From positions 1 through 30,126 of the forward strand of contig NXFV01000369.1 in NCBI GenBank assembly GCA_002803225.1: a stretch of DNA of 30,126 nt. Direction: 5' to 3'. Source of the stretch: Gamarada debralockiae. Lineage: Eukaryota > Ascomycota > Leotiomycetes > Helotiales > Hyphodiscaceae. A program made the translations under genes and the position numbers. Below, piece by piece: positions 10,176 to 20,055 of the stretch (position 1 is the stretch's first letter; the number at the start of each line of letters is the position of its first letter). The notes under the pieces were generated by a model that worked only from the letters and a program-made list of their open reading frames with translations, did no database searches and was not told the origin of the DNA.

Positions 10176-10610
10176 TTAGAGACCAACAGTTCGAAAATTG
10201 AAGACTGATTGATCCTGGTATCTAGGAGGGCAATTGACGAAGTAGAACGGATCATCTGGGGCTCCATATCTACGAAAGTCTTCTCCCAAACCCTTAGTCG
10301 TTGGAATTAGAAACACTAATATCTGATGTAGCTGTAGAATACCGCTCATCAGGCGGGAATTTTCAATTATGGTATTGACCTTCAAATCTCCTTCAATTAT
10401 GCCAACTACAAAGGATGATATATGGCTCCTAAAGTGAATTCCAACCTCAAAGCGCCCTAGAAAATCAACCATATTGCTTAGATTCGCTCCCTCGCTTGCA
10501 CACTTTTCTTTCCCGGCCTTTGGCTTTAACAAATTTTCAACGAAGTTAAACAATTGTTTCTTGCACCCCATAAGTACTCCGGCGAGAGTATCACCTCTAA
10601 CATCAGACAT
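10176..10610 (-). CDS. Hypothetical protein, possibly N-terminal helical domain of a fungal STAND-type gene
   Basis: A 144-codon minus-strand ORF begins MSDVRGDTLAGVLMGCKKQL and has the alternating hydrophobic/charged pattern of a helical protein. The early LAGVLMGCKKQL, followed by a KxxxGKEKC linker and a long helical stretch with NTIIENSRLMSGILQL, resembles the helical N-terminal regions of fungal NACHT/ankyrin-type genes that begin LxxxLxGCKKTL. The resemblance is weak and from memory. The C-terminal third loses the pattern. No downstream NACHT or ankyrin exons are visible. It may be a truncated gene or a chance ORF. Confidence 0.3.
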   Translation of the reverse strand: MSDVRGDTLAGVLMGCKKQLFNFVENLLKPKAGKEKCASEGANLSNMVDFLGRFEVGIHFRSHISSFVVGIIEGDLKVNTIIENSRLMSGILQLHQILVFLIPTTKGLGEDFRRYGAPDDPFYFVNCPPRYQDQSVFNFRTVGL

Positions 10611-10703
10611 AATGTCGACCCAAAGTAAAATACAGGTTCAAGCGACCCGAGAGGGGCATCCAAACCAGCCAAGGAAGCCGGCAATGACCACAATATCGTC
10701 AAA

Positions 10704-11298
10704 ATGAAGAAATCCGCAGGACTCAAGGAACTGTTACGGAGACCGGAGAGGAGCTACGCCCGTACAAGGAGAAGCGTTTCATGGGAATATAAATCCCTTG
10801 CATTCAAGCATCTCCCAAAATACGTAAGCTAACGTTCATTTTGCAGCGCTTTCCACGAAATGATCACCTGGTCGTCGGCAACGGGACAGAAGCAAAGACT
10901 TTCGTCACTCACAAGAACGTTCTGTGCGCTGCAAGTCCCTTCTTCAAGTCCGCCTGCAAACCCGAATGGATGAAGGAACATTGAGTCCTTAAGCTCACAG
11001 AGGATGATCCCAACGTTATCGAGGTCATGCTCTACTGGATATATCACAATGAGATCGGTATTTCACACAAGATGATTCCCGAAATAAGGTACTTGAAGAC
11101 GAAACGGATAACTTCCTGGACATCTTTTCCAAACTTTTTATTCTCGGCCAGAAGTATCAAATGCCCACCTTGAGAAACGACGCAGTTGGTGCCATTAACC
11201 TGTGGGCAGACGAGGGGAAACCCGGGAAACCAAGAGTTGTCGATAGGAAAGTATTATCATACGCCTGGGAGAATGGCGTGGCAGATACCCGCTAATAA
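10704..11298 (+). pseudogene. BTB/POZ domain gene relic, copy 3
   Basis: An ATG at 10704 (CAAAATGAAG) opens 40 in-phase codons to TAC at 10823. A 23-base intron-like segment follows (10824-10846), with donor GTAAGC, branch CTAAC and acceptor GCAG packed together; it is too short for a normal fungal intron. From 10847 the frame reads HLVVGNGTEAKTF, NVLCAASPFFKSACKPEWMK, then a TGA at 10982-10984. After it come LKLTEDDPNVIEVMLYWIYH, and, after a shift, FSKLFILGQKYQMPTLRND and LSYAWENGVADTR to a TAA near 11298. The TGA could derive from CGA (Arg). This is the best-preserved member of the tandem BTB family but is not a complete gene. Confidence 0.7.
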
Positions 11299-12314
11299 AC
11301 TTGCTGTCAACGTTGGAAGAATGTACTGCCAAATACCCAAGTTGAGGCAGTTGAAACCTAGTTTTAGTGGCGGCTTCTGGGTTGAGCTGGCCATGGCGCT
11401 CTCGTCTGATTTTTGTTATTACCAGGCCTTGGTAAATGACGGCGACGGGGATGAGTACACAGGTGTTGAATGGAAAGGAGAGAATTCTGTGCCTCCTTCC
11501 ACACACATTCTTCAAGCAAAATATATGCCTGCACTGATAGGAAGCCCTTTATCGTGTTCAAGGATGAGGACGAGGATGATAATAATCGAGATGGTAAGTT
11601 GCACTTACTCCAAAAATTCGACGGTGGCTGAGAATTTTCTAGGTCCTCTGGGAACGACAACTTTGGTGTGCAGGAAAGAACGTTCATTCAGCTTGTGTGG
11701 CTTGCAAGGGAAAACAACGGATTTATCTTGTTCCCTGACTTTGCTGCTGATATCATACATTATTGACGAGAACAGGCTCAGCAAAATACTTAATAGAATA
11801 TAGTAGAGCAACTCATTTCTAACTCAGTGTTGTCCCCACTCCTGTGATTCATCGGCACTGTATATGTGACTGATGATATCGTGAACATCATTGAACGAGA
11901 CATCAATAAGCTAACTCGGTTGGAATTAGGACTCTAGTGAATCAAGATGCCAACTATTGAAAGGAAATTACTCAATCTAGATGACGATTTAACGTTCCAC
12001 TTCATCGACTCCTCAGTTTTGTTGGGTGAAGACGCCGACTGTAAAACAATTCGCTCACAAATTGTGAGTGAATGCAACGAGTTGAAACCGGCGTAAACTA
12101 CCATTTCGACCCTCTCACTAGTCAGTAATCTCTCTCATTCCACACTATTTCCGAGTTTAATCATCCCAGTCTACAAAACCAACAAGGCTGCGAAGGTCAA
12201 AATGCGTCAAAGCACCCTCTTTCTTCTATTGTATTGGCGAGCAAATCTGACCTTATAAAATCTAGCGTCTTATAGAGTATGTTTTCTTCTGCTACGTGAA
12301 TCGTTGTCAGACAG
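11299..12314. other. Unassigned stretch between BTB copies 3 and 4
   Basis: A 205-codon plus-strand frame crosses 11186-11803, but it begins inside BTB copy 3 in a different frame and shows no family features. I see no RNA gene or mobile element. The second half (11810-12314) has only short frames. Confidence 0.45.
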
Positions 12315-12937
12315 ATGCTAGGTTTGGTTTTATCTAGACCACTCGACAAAGCGATCATTTTGGTTGTCGGCGCTGTCGGTAGCGCCCAGAAGCCATTCGT
12401 TGTTTACAAAAGCATCCTTTGCGTTGCTAGCCCTTTCTTCGAGAGCGCGTGCAAGCTGGAATGGATGAAACCAGGAATCGCTCAATCAAGCTCACCGAAA
12501 ATGAACCTGAGGCAATTGAGGCCATAGTATTTTGGATGTATCACAACGTGGTTTGCTTGCCCGGGGAAACATCTACGGCGGGCTCAGTTTTGAGACAGGA
12601 GAGTTGAACTCTTTGTCAAGCTCTTCATGCTCGGCAAGAAATACCAGATCCCGACATCAAGGAAGGACGTCATAGATGCCATCATACTCTAGACGAGATC
12701 TCTGACTACAATCACTGTGAACGTACTGTCAAACGCTTGGGAAATACCATGACAGACTCTCCGCTCCGGAGTCTTCTTATCAAGCTTGTGAAGGTTCACT
12801 TGGAAGAGTGGGACATGAATTACATAAATTTAAGGAGGGAGCGGTTGTGTCTGGAGTTCCGGGCCGATGTGATAGTTGATACTATCGAGCATATGACGAT
12901 CATATGCCTCCAGCAGAAAGTAGCTTTATCCGTGTAG
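12315..12937 (+). pseudogene. BTB/POZ domain gene relic, copy 4
   Basis: The frame at 12315 reads AIILVVGAVGSAQKPFVVY, SILCVASPFFESACKLEW and MKPG. A one-base shift at about 12477 moves the BTB frame to SIKLTENEPEAIEAIVFWMY and HNVV. Further pieces in other frames are LFVKLFMLGKKYQIPTSRKD at about 12610-12665 and DVIDAIIL. The open frame 12737-12937 carries DSPLRSLLIKLVKVHLEEW, which fits the C-terminal part of fungal BTB proteins (SPLRxLLVD). Several frameshifts and a TAG after DAIIL make it a pseudogene. It is the only copy in which a C-terminal block is still visible. Confidence 0.68.
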
Positions 12938-13995
12938 ATCTCGATGGTGTGGAAGATGAATGGCGCTCTAGGTACCACACACACGAAAAGGGAAAGATGG
13001 CATTTGCAACACCATGAAGTCATACACAGCTATGGAAGACTCTGCCTAGGATTACAATCCCTCATTCCTTCTCAGTGAGCAGGTTGAGGCAACCGTCCAG
13101 CTGGATGGTGGCGGATATTTGGCATGATGGGTGTTGAGCGGAGGAAACAGTGTATAATAGCATGCAGTCCAATCACTCGGAAAGATTGAGCGATTTCCTC
13201 AATGCGAGCTTTCACACAAATGACTGCTGTCAATAAAGAGCCTCAAAGTTATTACTGACGGATGGGTACACAAAGTACTGAATACACTTGATGTATCATG
13301 TCAGTTGAGCTATATTTTGGGGGCGAAATGTAGTGGCATTTCTAGACCTAGCTGATATCTAAGGAGCTGAAATACAAGGAGGGGAAGAGCTCCTCTTGTA
13401 CCACAAAAGAGAGGAAATACAGGCTATACCCAATTAGGCAATTCCTACCAACATATCATCTATCTTCAACCTTCCAGTTTGCTTAGTGATTGCTTCTCAG
13501 TGACTCGATCCATTTGAATAACTAAAGTTGAGAATTCAAGAGAGACGATGTCCTCTTTGAACACTTTAGACTCTAATACGGTGGGCTTTGCAGCAGAAGT
13601 TGGTCAAGTGAATTGGAAGTTTAAAGCCAAAAATCTCCAGCTTGAATTCAGTGTCCCCTCACACGCTGTCCATTATAAATATTCAACCAAGCTGAACAAT
13701 CTGTTTCACCGTCGGAATCTCATCACGTCCTAATACCCAGGCTCATGTGACCCACCGCTTGCCAATCAAGGACGGCCAACGACTGGAATGCAGGAAGACT
13801 GTGGGTGGTCGACAGATCACTTATCGCTGGCCACTCATTCCTGATCACTGATTCGCGGATTCACGTGCGGAGGGAGGCATGAGCAGGACCAATTAGATAT
13901 CGCTACGCAAGCTAAATAACAAATAAGTACGGAGGGACGCCAATCTGGATGAGCGAAAAACTGCTCTTGCGCGAATCATGATTACGCCAATGTTT
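12938..13995. other. Gene-free stretch downstream of the BTB cluster
   Basis: About 1.05 kb with only short frames. The 61-codon plus frame at 13548-13733 has a fair start context (ACGATGTCC) but no homology I recognise. No RNA gene, repeat or terminator is evident. The right end is the 3' flank of the Atg22-like gene. Confidence 0.5.
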
Positions 13996-15805
13996 CTAAG
14001 GGGCTGCTCGTTCGGATGTTTCCTTCTCGTCGATGCTCGGCCTCTGGAGCCGGAGATCCTTCGCCTCTCGGGCGAGGTAATCGGCACATTCCTTCCTGCT
14101 TTTGACCTCGCTGATGAAGAAAATCGCAACAAAAGGGACAAACGTTAGTGCAGCCACAAACGGGAAGGCAGTCCATTGATTCCCGTTGCGATCTACGATT
14201 GCACTGCAGACTATTGGCCCAATCCATGCCGACCCTTTCGAAACGATGCCGAGGAGGCTGAAAAACTGGTACTCTCGGCCACGCGGAACGAGTTCGGCCA
14301 TAAACGCCTGCCCGTATGAGAACTGTGGCCCCAGCGTGAGTCCGATTTGGCCCGCGAAGAACCAGAATTCCCAAAGATTGTGAAATCCAAACTTGTCCGT
14401 CCAGATCCCAACTGTCCCCCAGAGAGCGAGCAAAAGGCAGCCAAAATTGCAGAGTTGAAGCATAGTTTTAGTTCGGATTTTGAAACGGACCTGAAACTTG
14501 TACGCAGCGTATACGCCCACCACGCAGGATACTCCCTGGACCAGGATAAGATATGTGTTTTCCGTGGCTGAGAACTGTACTGTTTGTGTCTGCGCTATTA
14601 TAACAAGACTGAGCGTCGTTCCGATTCCGTCGGCGAGTAGGAAAAATGCGATGAGGTAGAAGAACGTCTGCTTCAGCTTCCACGCCTGTTTGGCCGTGAA
14701 CCAGACGTGCCTAAATCCAAAGGTAAGATAGTTCTCTCCCTTTGGTATCTTTGGCCCGGGACGTCTCTTTTCCCATAAGAACCAAGGGATTGCAAATACT
14801 ATCCAAAACCCAGTACAGACCGCCGTGGCTAGTGAATAGCCCCAATTGTTATTTTGTACAGAATCATTAGCGTGGGCTCCAAACAAGGCGCCCAATGACA
14901 GGGCACAACAGAGGGCAAATCCAACATTGTTCCATACATAGCTCATGTTCATGATCTTAGAGCGCGCCATGGAGGATTTGAACTCGTATTCCTCTTCGGT
15001 AAGTTTGCCGTTCAAGAATTCTTCTCTTGCTGTTCGAGCTTCGGGGAGGTCGTGGGCAAGTTTTGGGAAGACCGCGTTGAAGAAGACGTACGAGGCCCAC
15101 CAGGTTATACCTGCAAAACAACAAAAGTCAGTGTCTAACTATCTCAAAAGAAGAATATGAAGAATATAACCCACTGCTCAAAATATATAGGGCCATAGCG
15201 GCTCTCCATTTGGAAGGAGTCGTCACACCGAGAAATCCAAACTCGAAGGCCCAACATAGGACAGAAAATGTTCGAACGACCCATGGATTCCAGTTGCCAT
15301 AATCCGCCAAACTCCCCACCGCGAGGAAAATAAGTCCTTGACAGAGGAAACTCAATCCATTTCCGATCAAGATGACTGAAGTATATGCCTTGTGCCTTTG
15401 ACCACCGCCCCAAAAGACGTGGCAAGGGACTGTTGGATCAGAACTACAGGGCTCGCTGCCTAATGGCAGGACATTTGGATTGAATGCAGCCTGGTAGATG
15501 AGATTTTGGAAGAGGAGGAAGGAACTATTTCATGCTATATGAGTGGCTGGATTAACCAAATTGAAAGGAATTGGGACGTACTATTGAAAAGAACCGATGC
15601 CATTATTCGCCATATAGTACGCGTAATAGGAAATGACCTCCTTCTGGGTAGCAGGAGGGCCGATGGGTTTGTAGGAATCGAGCTCGTGTGCCTCAGTTAA
15701 ATCGCCGCTTGATCCCTGTGGATCAGGAGAGGTAACTTCAGTGAGAGGCAGTTTCGTGATGGCACCTAGCTCCTGGTGGGCTGTTTCGTGCGATTTTTCC
15801 TCCAT
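13996..15805 (-). CDS. Atg22-like major facilitator transporter
   Basis: Three exons (15805-15582, 15524-15175, 15110-13996) join in frame to 562 aa, using donors GTACGT and GTGGGT and acceptors ATAG and GCAG. The first 60 or so residues are cytosolic and acidic. The conserved Atg22-type opening follows: ATQKEVISYYAYYMANNGIG, YSFLLFQNLIYQAAFNPN, and PCHVFWGGGQ. About a dozen hydrophobic segments follow, including GNGLSFLCQGLIFLAVGSLA and a C-terminal half with GLTLGPQFSYGQAFMAELVP and REYQFFSLLGIVSKGSAWIG, typical of the family. Yeast Atg22 exports amino acids from the vacuole after autophagy. Filamentous fungi carry several Atg22-like paralogues of unknown substrate, so I give no symbol. The gene appears intact, flanked on both sides by pseudogenes. 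Confidence 0.88.
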
Positions 15806-16347
15806 GGCTATAGTTTAGGACTGTGTCTGCAATGGCTAGAGAACGAGCCGAAGTCGAAGGAGGGCGGTAGAACCTCAGAACAGTTCTTCGCTTGCAAATT
15901 TTAGATTCCGTAGGATGAAGGGAAAACTTCCAGCCTGGCATTGAATTGATTTAAAGGATCGTTTTGTTAGCGAACCCCACCCAAAACCTCAAATATTGTT
16001 CCCGAACACACGGGCCCCAAAGAGACCGCCTGGATGGAACCATTCCCCACGCTGTCCCGCAAACCGTCAGCTGGTAGCGCCACGGCGAGCGCCACTTTCT
16101 TAGTTAGCGAGGCACATCCGCGATTGGTGGGTGGTAGGTGCAGAACAACTAAGAGGACCAATCCCAGAGCATTGCGAACGAACCCCGACCTCGGGACCTC
16201 TACTGTAGAAGGCCTCGAGCTTAAGAGAAGCCAACAGTATAAATGACAGATCACTTCCTTCGTCTGATGCATTCTTAATTTGTGATTGTTCTAGACTAGA
16301 CTTCATCGGCCTACGATCGTAGCCATGCCATCAAAATCTCTCCCTGT
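15806..16347. other. Promoter region of the Atg22-like gene
   Basis: About 540 bases upstream of the Atg22-like start, with a GC-rich section at about 15970-16210 and no supported gene. The minus-strand frame 15967-16272 has no family features. Regulatory sites cannot be named from sequence alone. Confidence 0.45.
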
Positions 16348-16551
16348 GTAGTTGGCATTGATATCGGGGGAACTAAAACAGAATCCTCCAAAAAGGCCGC
16401 ATGCTTGCATGGCATAAAACCCTAACTCCTGATATTCAGGCGGGTGTGGAAAGGGCAATTGAGGAAGTTGTGAAGAAATCCCCCCACCTCTCCCCCCTCC
16501 CCCCCAAAAAAAGAGGGTCACGTGGACTTCGTTAAAATTGGGACGATGCCT
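16348..16551 (+). pseudogene. Hydantoinase/5-oxoprolinase (HyuA) N-terminal relic
   Basis: At 16348 the sequence reads VVGIDIGGTKT, the nucleotide-binding start of hydantoinase/oxoprolinase A chains. After a short deletion and frameshift it continues GRMLAWHKTLTPDIQAGVER then AIEEVVKKSP (16395-16482). After a C-run and an A-run at 16482-16512 it continues VDFVKIGT (16522-16545). These blocks lie in the order expected for the family's N-terminus (VGxDxGGTxTDAV, KTxTTPDxxxGVExAI, IGTTxFxNA). The rest of the roughly 700-1000 residue protein is absent. The family hydrolyses hydantoin or 5-oxoproline rings with ATP. It is clearly a relic, next to a broken allantoate-permease-like gene. Confidence 0.65.
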
Positions 16552-17089
16552 TCTCCTTAAACCCAACCGAGATGAATATGTCTCTATCTGCTGCTCAGGC
16601 TTGGGGCGGCATTGGCGCTATTGAAACAATACATGATGGTGTGGGCGGTTCCGGCGTTACGGCTGCCAAGTTTTGCCCAAAGAAGTTTGGCGCCTGAAGG
16701 TGATCATGAAGAAAACTCTCAGCTGATAAAGGGATACTATTCGCACTAGCTGATTCAGGCGAAGGCAGGAGGACATGTTCTATTTCATTGATCATGGAAA
16801 AAGTAGCTGAAATTTGAACCGTCTTTGATATCTTGATTGGCGATTTCTGGACGGAAAAATGAGATGACTCGGTATTGGAATCAATTTTAAAAGAGTTGAT
16901 ACTGTGAAAAGAGACTCGGCGAGAGCTATGATAACGATGATAGCGGACATGGAATATATCTAGTACATGGATCCCATTTGGGCCCCTGATGAATGGTAGA
17001 TTGTACAATTAAGCAACAAAATACTGCCTCAGCAAAGGCTTAAATGGGAGAAGCCGGAGGCATGGCGGATAATCAATCCATTCTCACAG
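16552..17089. other. Unassigned stretch between two relics
   Basis: A short plus-strand frame from ATG 16572 (AAQAWGGIGAIETIHDGVGG, then TAAKFCPKKFGA and a stop at 16695-16697) is Gly-rich and looks like degraded coding DNA. I cannot name its family, and it may belong to the hydantoinase relic. Nothing else is supported. Confidence 0.3.
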
Positions 17090-17429
17090 TGAGTGAGTTT
17101 CCTCATTAATTTCCATGATTCCAGCGAACGAAAAACTGTTCATGTCCTGCAAACGACAGTAATTAGCTAGGTAAATTATTGAAAGGCTCATATATACTTA
17201 CCATTTACATGAAGACATAGACGGTGAATATCATCGGCATAGTCCTCAGGTCGATCTTCCGCAGCACACGCTTCGCAGCGTCAGAATTGGGATCGAAGAA
17301 TACATGATGGGCATCGAGCAAGCCTAGAACTTTGTCCTTGCTGGCGCAATATTGGCTTTGGCGATAACGACGGTGTCTCCCTGCCCGAGCCCGAGTCAGC
17401 AAATCGAGATTAGAAAATGCACGTGTCAC
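17090..17429 (-). pseudogene. Allantoate-permease-like (Dal5-type MFS) N-terminal relic
   Basis: The minus frame reads DSDAAKRVLRKIDLRTMPM-like sequence (exactly FFDPNSDAAKRVLRKIDLRT, then MPMIFTVYVFM), the cytosolic start and first helix of anion:cation symporters of the Dal5 family (AxKRVLRKIDxRxxPxxxxxY). It then hits TAA where a Tyr is expected. Past it lie M and an intron (donor GTAAGT at 17201, CTAAT, acceptor GCAG at 17147), and the next exon reads DMNSFSFAGIMEINEETHSL, where homologues have LDKxxLSYAxxxGIxEDTHL. A second stop (TGA) follows at about 17088 and the rest is missing. Intact relatives import allantoate, nicotinate or similar anions. This one is dead. Confidence 0.68.
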
Positions 17430-17912
17430 AGCCTTACTTTCTCAAGTTCTTTCTCTCTTGAACGCCGACATGGTGTATCAGCAGTGTTGGAATATAATGC
17501 AGAGAGGAGAGATACTGCGACCTCGTCGCTGGATGCTTTGTATATGATGATAATAATACTAAATATCCGCCTGTATCGAGACAGTTGTCAGGGCACACCT
17601 ACCGCATGGACAGCGCGGCGTCCCAAGACAAGGTGTTAGAATGTAGCACGGTTATGGAAGAATTGCAGGAGTGGGACGTCGCACCTTTCCCTCAGTGCCC
17701 AGCCACTTGTAATTCAATCACTTAAGAAAAATTAAGCAATTCCCGAATGCCAACCTTGGCCGCACAGATTTCAAAGACTTGCAATCAAAACAAAATCTCA
17801 AGCCGTGAATTATGCATGCTCAGAAGATTGAATCCACTTCATACACAACCCATTTTCCACACCAGCGCCAATGCAACACCCAACTCCACCCATGCAGAAC
17901 AAACAAGCACAA
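17430..17912. other. Gene-free stretch upstream of RPF2's 3' end
   Basis: About 480 bases without a recognisable gene. It holds the upstream flank of the transporter relic and the RPF2 3' flank. Short plus-strand frames here have no family features. Confidence 0.45.
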
Positions 17913-18937
17913 CTATGCCTTCCTCTTCTTAACAGGCTCCTCCTCGCTAACGTCATCATCCTCCATCTCCTCATCCTCACTATCAGCCACATCCCTACTC
18001 CTCTTTAACCCCTTCATCTTCCTCGTCTGCAATTCCTTCAAATCCTGCTTGCCAAGATGAATGCGCCCAACCTTATCACCCACAATATCCGTCGAAATAT
18101 TCTTCTTCGGTCTCTCAGCAGTCGTCCTCGCCCTTTTCAGTGCCTCCTTCGCCATAGCCTCATCTGCCTCCTTGATTCTCCCAACCCTGAAATCCATCCG
18201 CGGCCCCATCTCCTCAACTTCCACTCTCGGTAGTCTTTGTCCACTTCTCTTTGTCCGAATCAAATACACACGCAGGTGTAGCTTTGGCTTCTCTTCCTCG
18301 CCATCAACTTCGTCCTGCGCACTTATAGAGACGATATATTGCAATCCCTCAACGTCAACCTTATCCGCCGGCTCACCCTTAAAGAAATCCGCAAACACGC
18401 TCTTAGCCAAGGTATACGCATTGGGTACTGGACTCTCAAACGGCGTCCCGGAGAACAGCAACAACGGCTTCAATCCCACTGCACATTTAGTATTCTTAAA
18501 CTGGACCAATGTCCTAAAACTCTCGGGATCCAAATACAGCTCAAGCATATCTAACACCTTATGCCCGAACATCCTCACCATCGTAATCGCATGCGGTCTC
18601 TTTTTACTGCTTGATCCGAAAACCAGGAACGAGGCATCGTTTTTCTCACTGAAGAACTCAAGCGAGGAAGCGTCTTCGAAGGGATGGATTTCGTTTTTCT
18701 TGGTGAATTTTTTGGAGAGGGGCAGGTGCAGTTGGTAGAGGTCGTTGAGACAGTCTTGGGTTATTTGAGAGCAGGATGTGCCGCGCAGGAAAAGGGCTGT
18801 TTTGGGATTCTCGAGAGGTTTGGGGGCACGTTTATCGAGCGCTCGTTTGCTGCGCGCGTTGCGGGGTTTTCTGTTGGTTGTTAGTTGGGTATGTGATTGG
18901 AGGGAATATGGAAGGATAGCTACATTTGGCGCAACAT
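17913..18937 (-). CDS. RPF2: Ribosome biogenesis protein RPF2 (Brix domain)
   Basis: Rpf2, with Rrs1, brings the 5S RNP (5S rRNA, uL18, uL5) into pre-60S particles in the nucleolus and is needed for 27S rRNA processing. A 14-base first exon (18937-18924) is joined across a 53-base intron (GTAGCT, CTAAC, ACAG) to exon 2 (18870-17913). This gives MLRQIKPRNARSKRALDKRA, the expected start, and 323 aa overall, close to the family's size. The Brix domain follows: KTALFLRGTSCSQ at about 28-40, FSEKNDASFLVFGSSSKKRP at about 79-98 and MVRMFGHKVLDMLELYLDP at about 102-120. The C-terminus is Lys-rich and acidic (DSEDEEMEDDDVSEEEP, KKRK), as usual for nucleolar proteins. It looks intact. Confidence 0.94.
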
Positions 18938-19557
18938 CTTGATGTTGTGGTTGTGGAATTGGGAAAGGGAAGATTTAAGGTCGTCGCTGAGCTTGACTTC
19001 TCGAGAGAAAAGTTTCGGGAGGTTGAATTTTGTTTATCGCCGATCGATAAGACTTCTGCCTCAGGATTCAACTCTCTTCGCCTAGAGCGAAACTGGTGCC
19101 CAAAGCCGAAGCCCGAGCGAGACGGGTTCATCCTTAGATTTCAACACTTACTCATCAAGAAGCACGCAATTATTGCATGTCCTGAGCCTCAGCCAACCTT
19201 ATTTGTTGACTACTTCTTGGAATAGCTTCATTTTTACTCCAAAATGATCGGAGGTAAGTCCGAAACATCGTCAGAAGGGTCGGGAAAAGGCACTTCTCTT
19301 GTGTGACAGTAAGATCGGATGTTTACAAATCAAGCTGTATTACAAACCAAAGCTGCGCCGCCTCATTCCTGGAGCATAAAGAGCTACATTTCGCACAGTA
19401 AGGCCTCGGTACTTCCTCTCCTGTCTTCAGCTTCATCTCCTTCCTTTTCCAAGTACTCTCATCTCATCAGAGCTTCCAACTTCCAAGTCTTACTCCTCAT
19501 CAACCCCACCTTCCTTCAACAAACCTCCGCCACATCACACAAACTCAAACTGTCAAC
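18938..19557. promoter_or_regulatory. Divergent RPF2/DUF1993 intergenic region
   Basis: About 620 bases separate the RPF2 start (minus) from the DUF1993 start (plus). The right part (about 19400-19557) is C/T-rich with a run of ctcc/ttcc motifs, as often seen in fungal 5' UTRs, ending CAACATGACT. Open frames here (18926-19225, 19319-19561) have no family features. Promoter function is inferred from position. Confidence 0.5.
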
Positions 19558-20055
19558 ATGACTGTCACATTCTATGAAACCTCCATCCCAGTGTTCATCA
19601 CGTACCTAAAGAACCTCTCCAAATTCCTCGAGAAAGGCCGTCTCCACGCCGCCTCCAATGAATCCGCCCTCATCGAAGCCAAGCTCATCGCAGACATGGG
19701 CGGCCTCCCATTCCAGATCCAACGCGTTTCCGACACGGCCAAAGGCGTAGCCGTCCGCGCTGGTGGTGTGGCTCCTGTCTCTCTCCCTGACAACGAGACT
19801 ACGTTCCCTCAACTTCAGGAACGCATTCAGAAGACAATTGAGATCTTAGAGGGGGTTAAGGAGGAGACGATGAATGCCAGTGAGGAGAAGGAGATTGTGT
19901 TGCCGACCAGAACAGGCGAGATCAAAGTGACTGGGAAGGAATATATCTTGAAGTTTGCAATTCCTAATTTCTTCTTTCATGTTTGTATGGCTTATGCTAT
20001 TTTGAGGAAGGAGGGGGTTGATGTTGGGAAGAATGATTATTTGGGACGTGTTTAG
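19558..20055 (+). CDS. DUF1993 family protein
   Basis: A single exon with a strong start context (GTCAACATGACTG) encodes 165 aa, the usual length of DUF1993 proteins. The family is found in bacteria and fungi and has a four-helix fold related to DinB-like proteins; its activity is not established. Recognisable blocks are VFITYLKNLSKFLEKG at about 11-26, ALIEAKLIADMGGLPFQIQR at about 38-57 with the MGGLPFQIQ core, TFPQLQERIQKTIEIL at about 81-96, and FFFHVCMAYAILRKEGVDVG at about 138-157, where the conserved HxxxAYxILRxxGVxxG pattern lies. Codon usage resembles the neighbouring conserved genes. It appears intact. Confidence 0.9.
   Translation: MTVTFYETSIPVFITYLKNLSKFLEKGRLHAASNESALIEAKLIADMGGLPFQIQRVSDTAKGVAVRAGGVAPVSLPDNETTFPQLQERIQKTIEILEGVKEETMNASEEKEIVLPTRTGEIKVTGKEYILKFAIPNFFFHVCMAYAILRKEGVDVGKNDYLGRV

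Noticed and set aside
11186..11803. 205-codon plus-strand ORF
   Set aside because: It starts inside BTB copy 3 in another frame and shows no domain or splice support. I treat it as chance.
15967..16272. 101-codon minus-strand ORF upstream of the Atg22-like gene
   Set aside because: No family motif and no splice or start support; more likely promoter sequence.
18061..18738. 225-codon plus-strand ORF
   Set aside because: It is the antisense shadow of RPF2, whose protein is well recognised on the minus strand.
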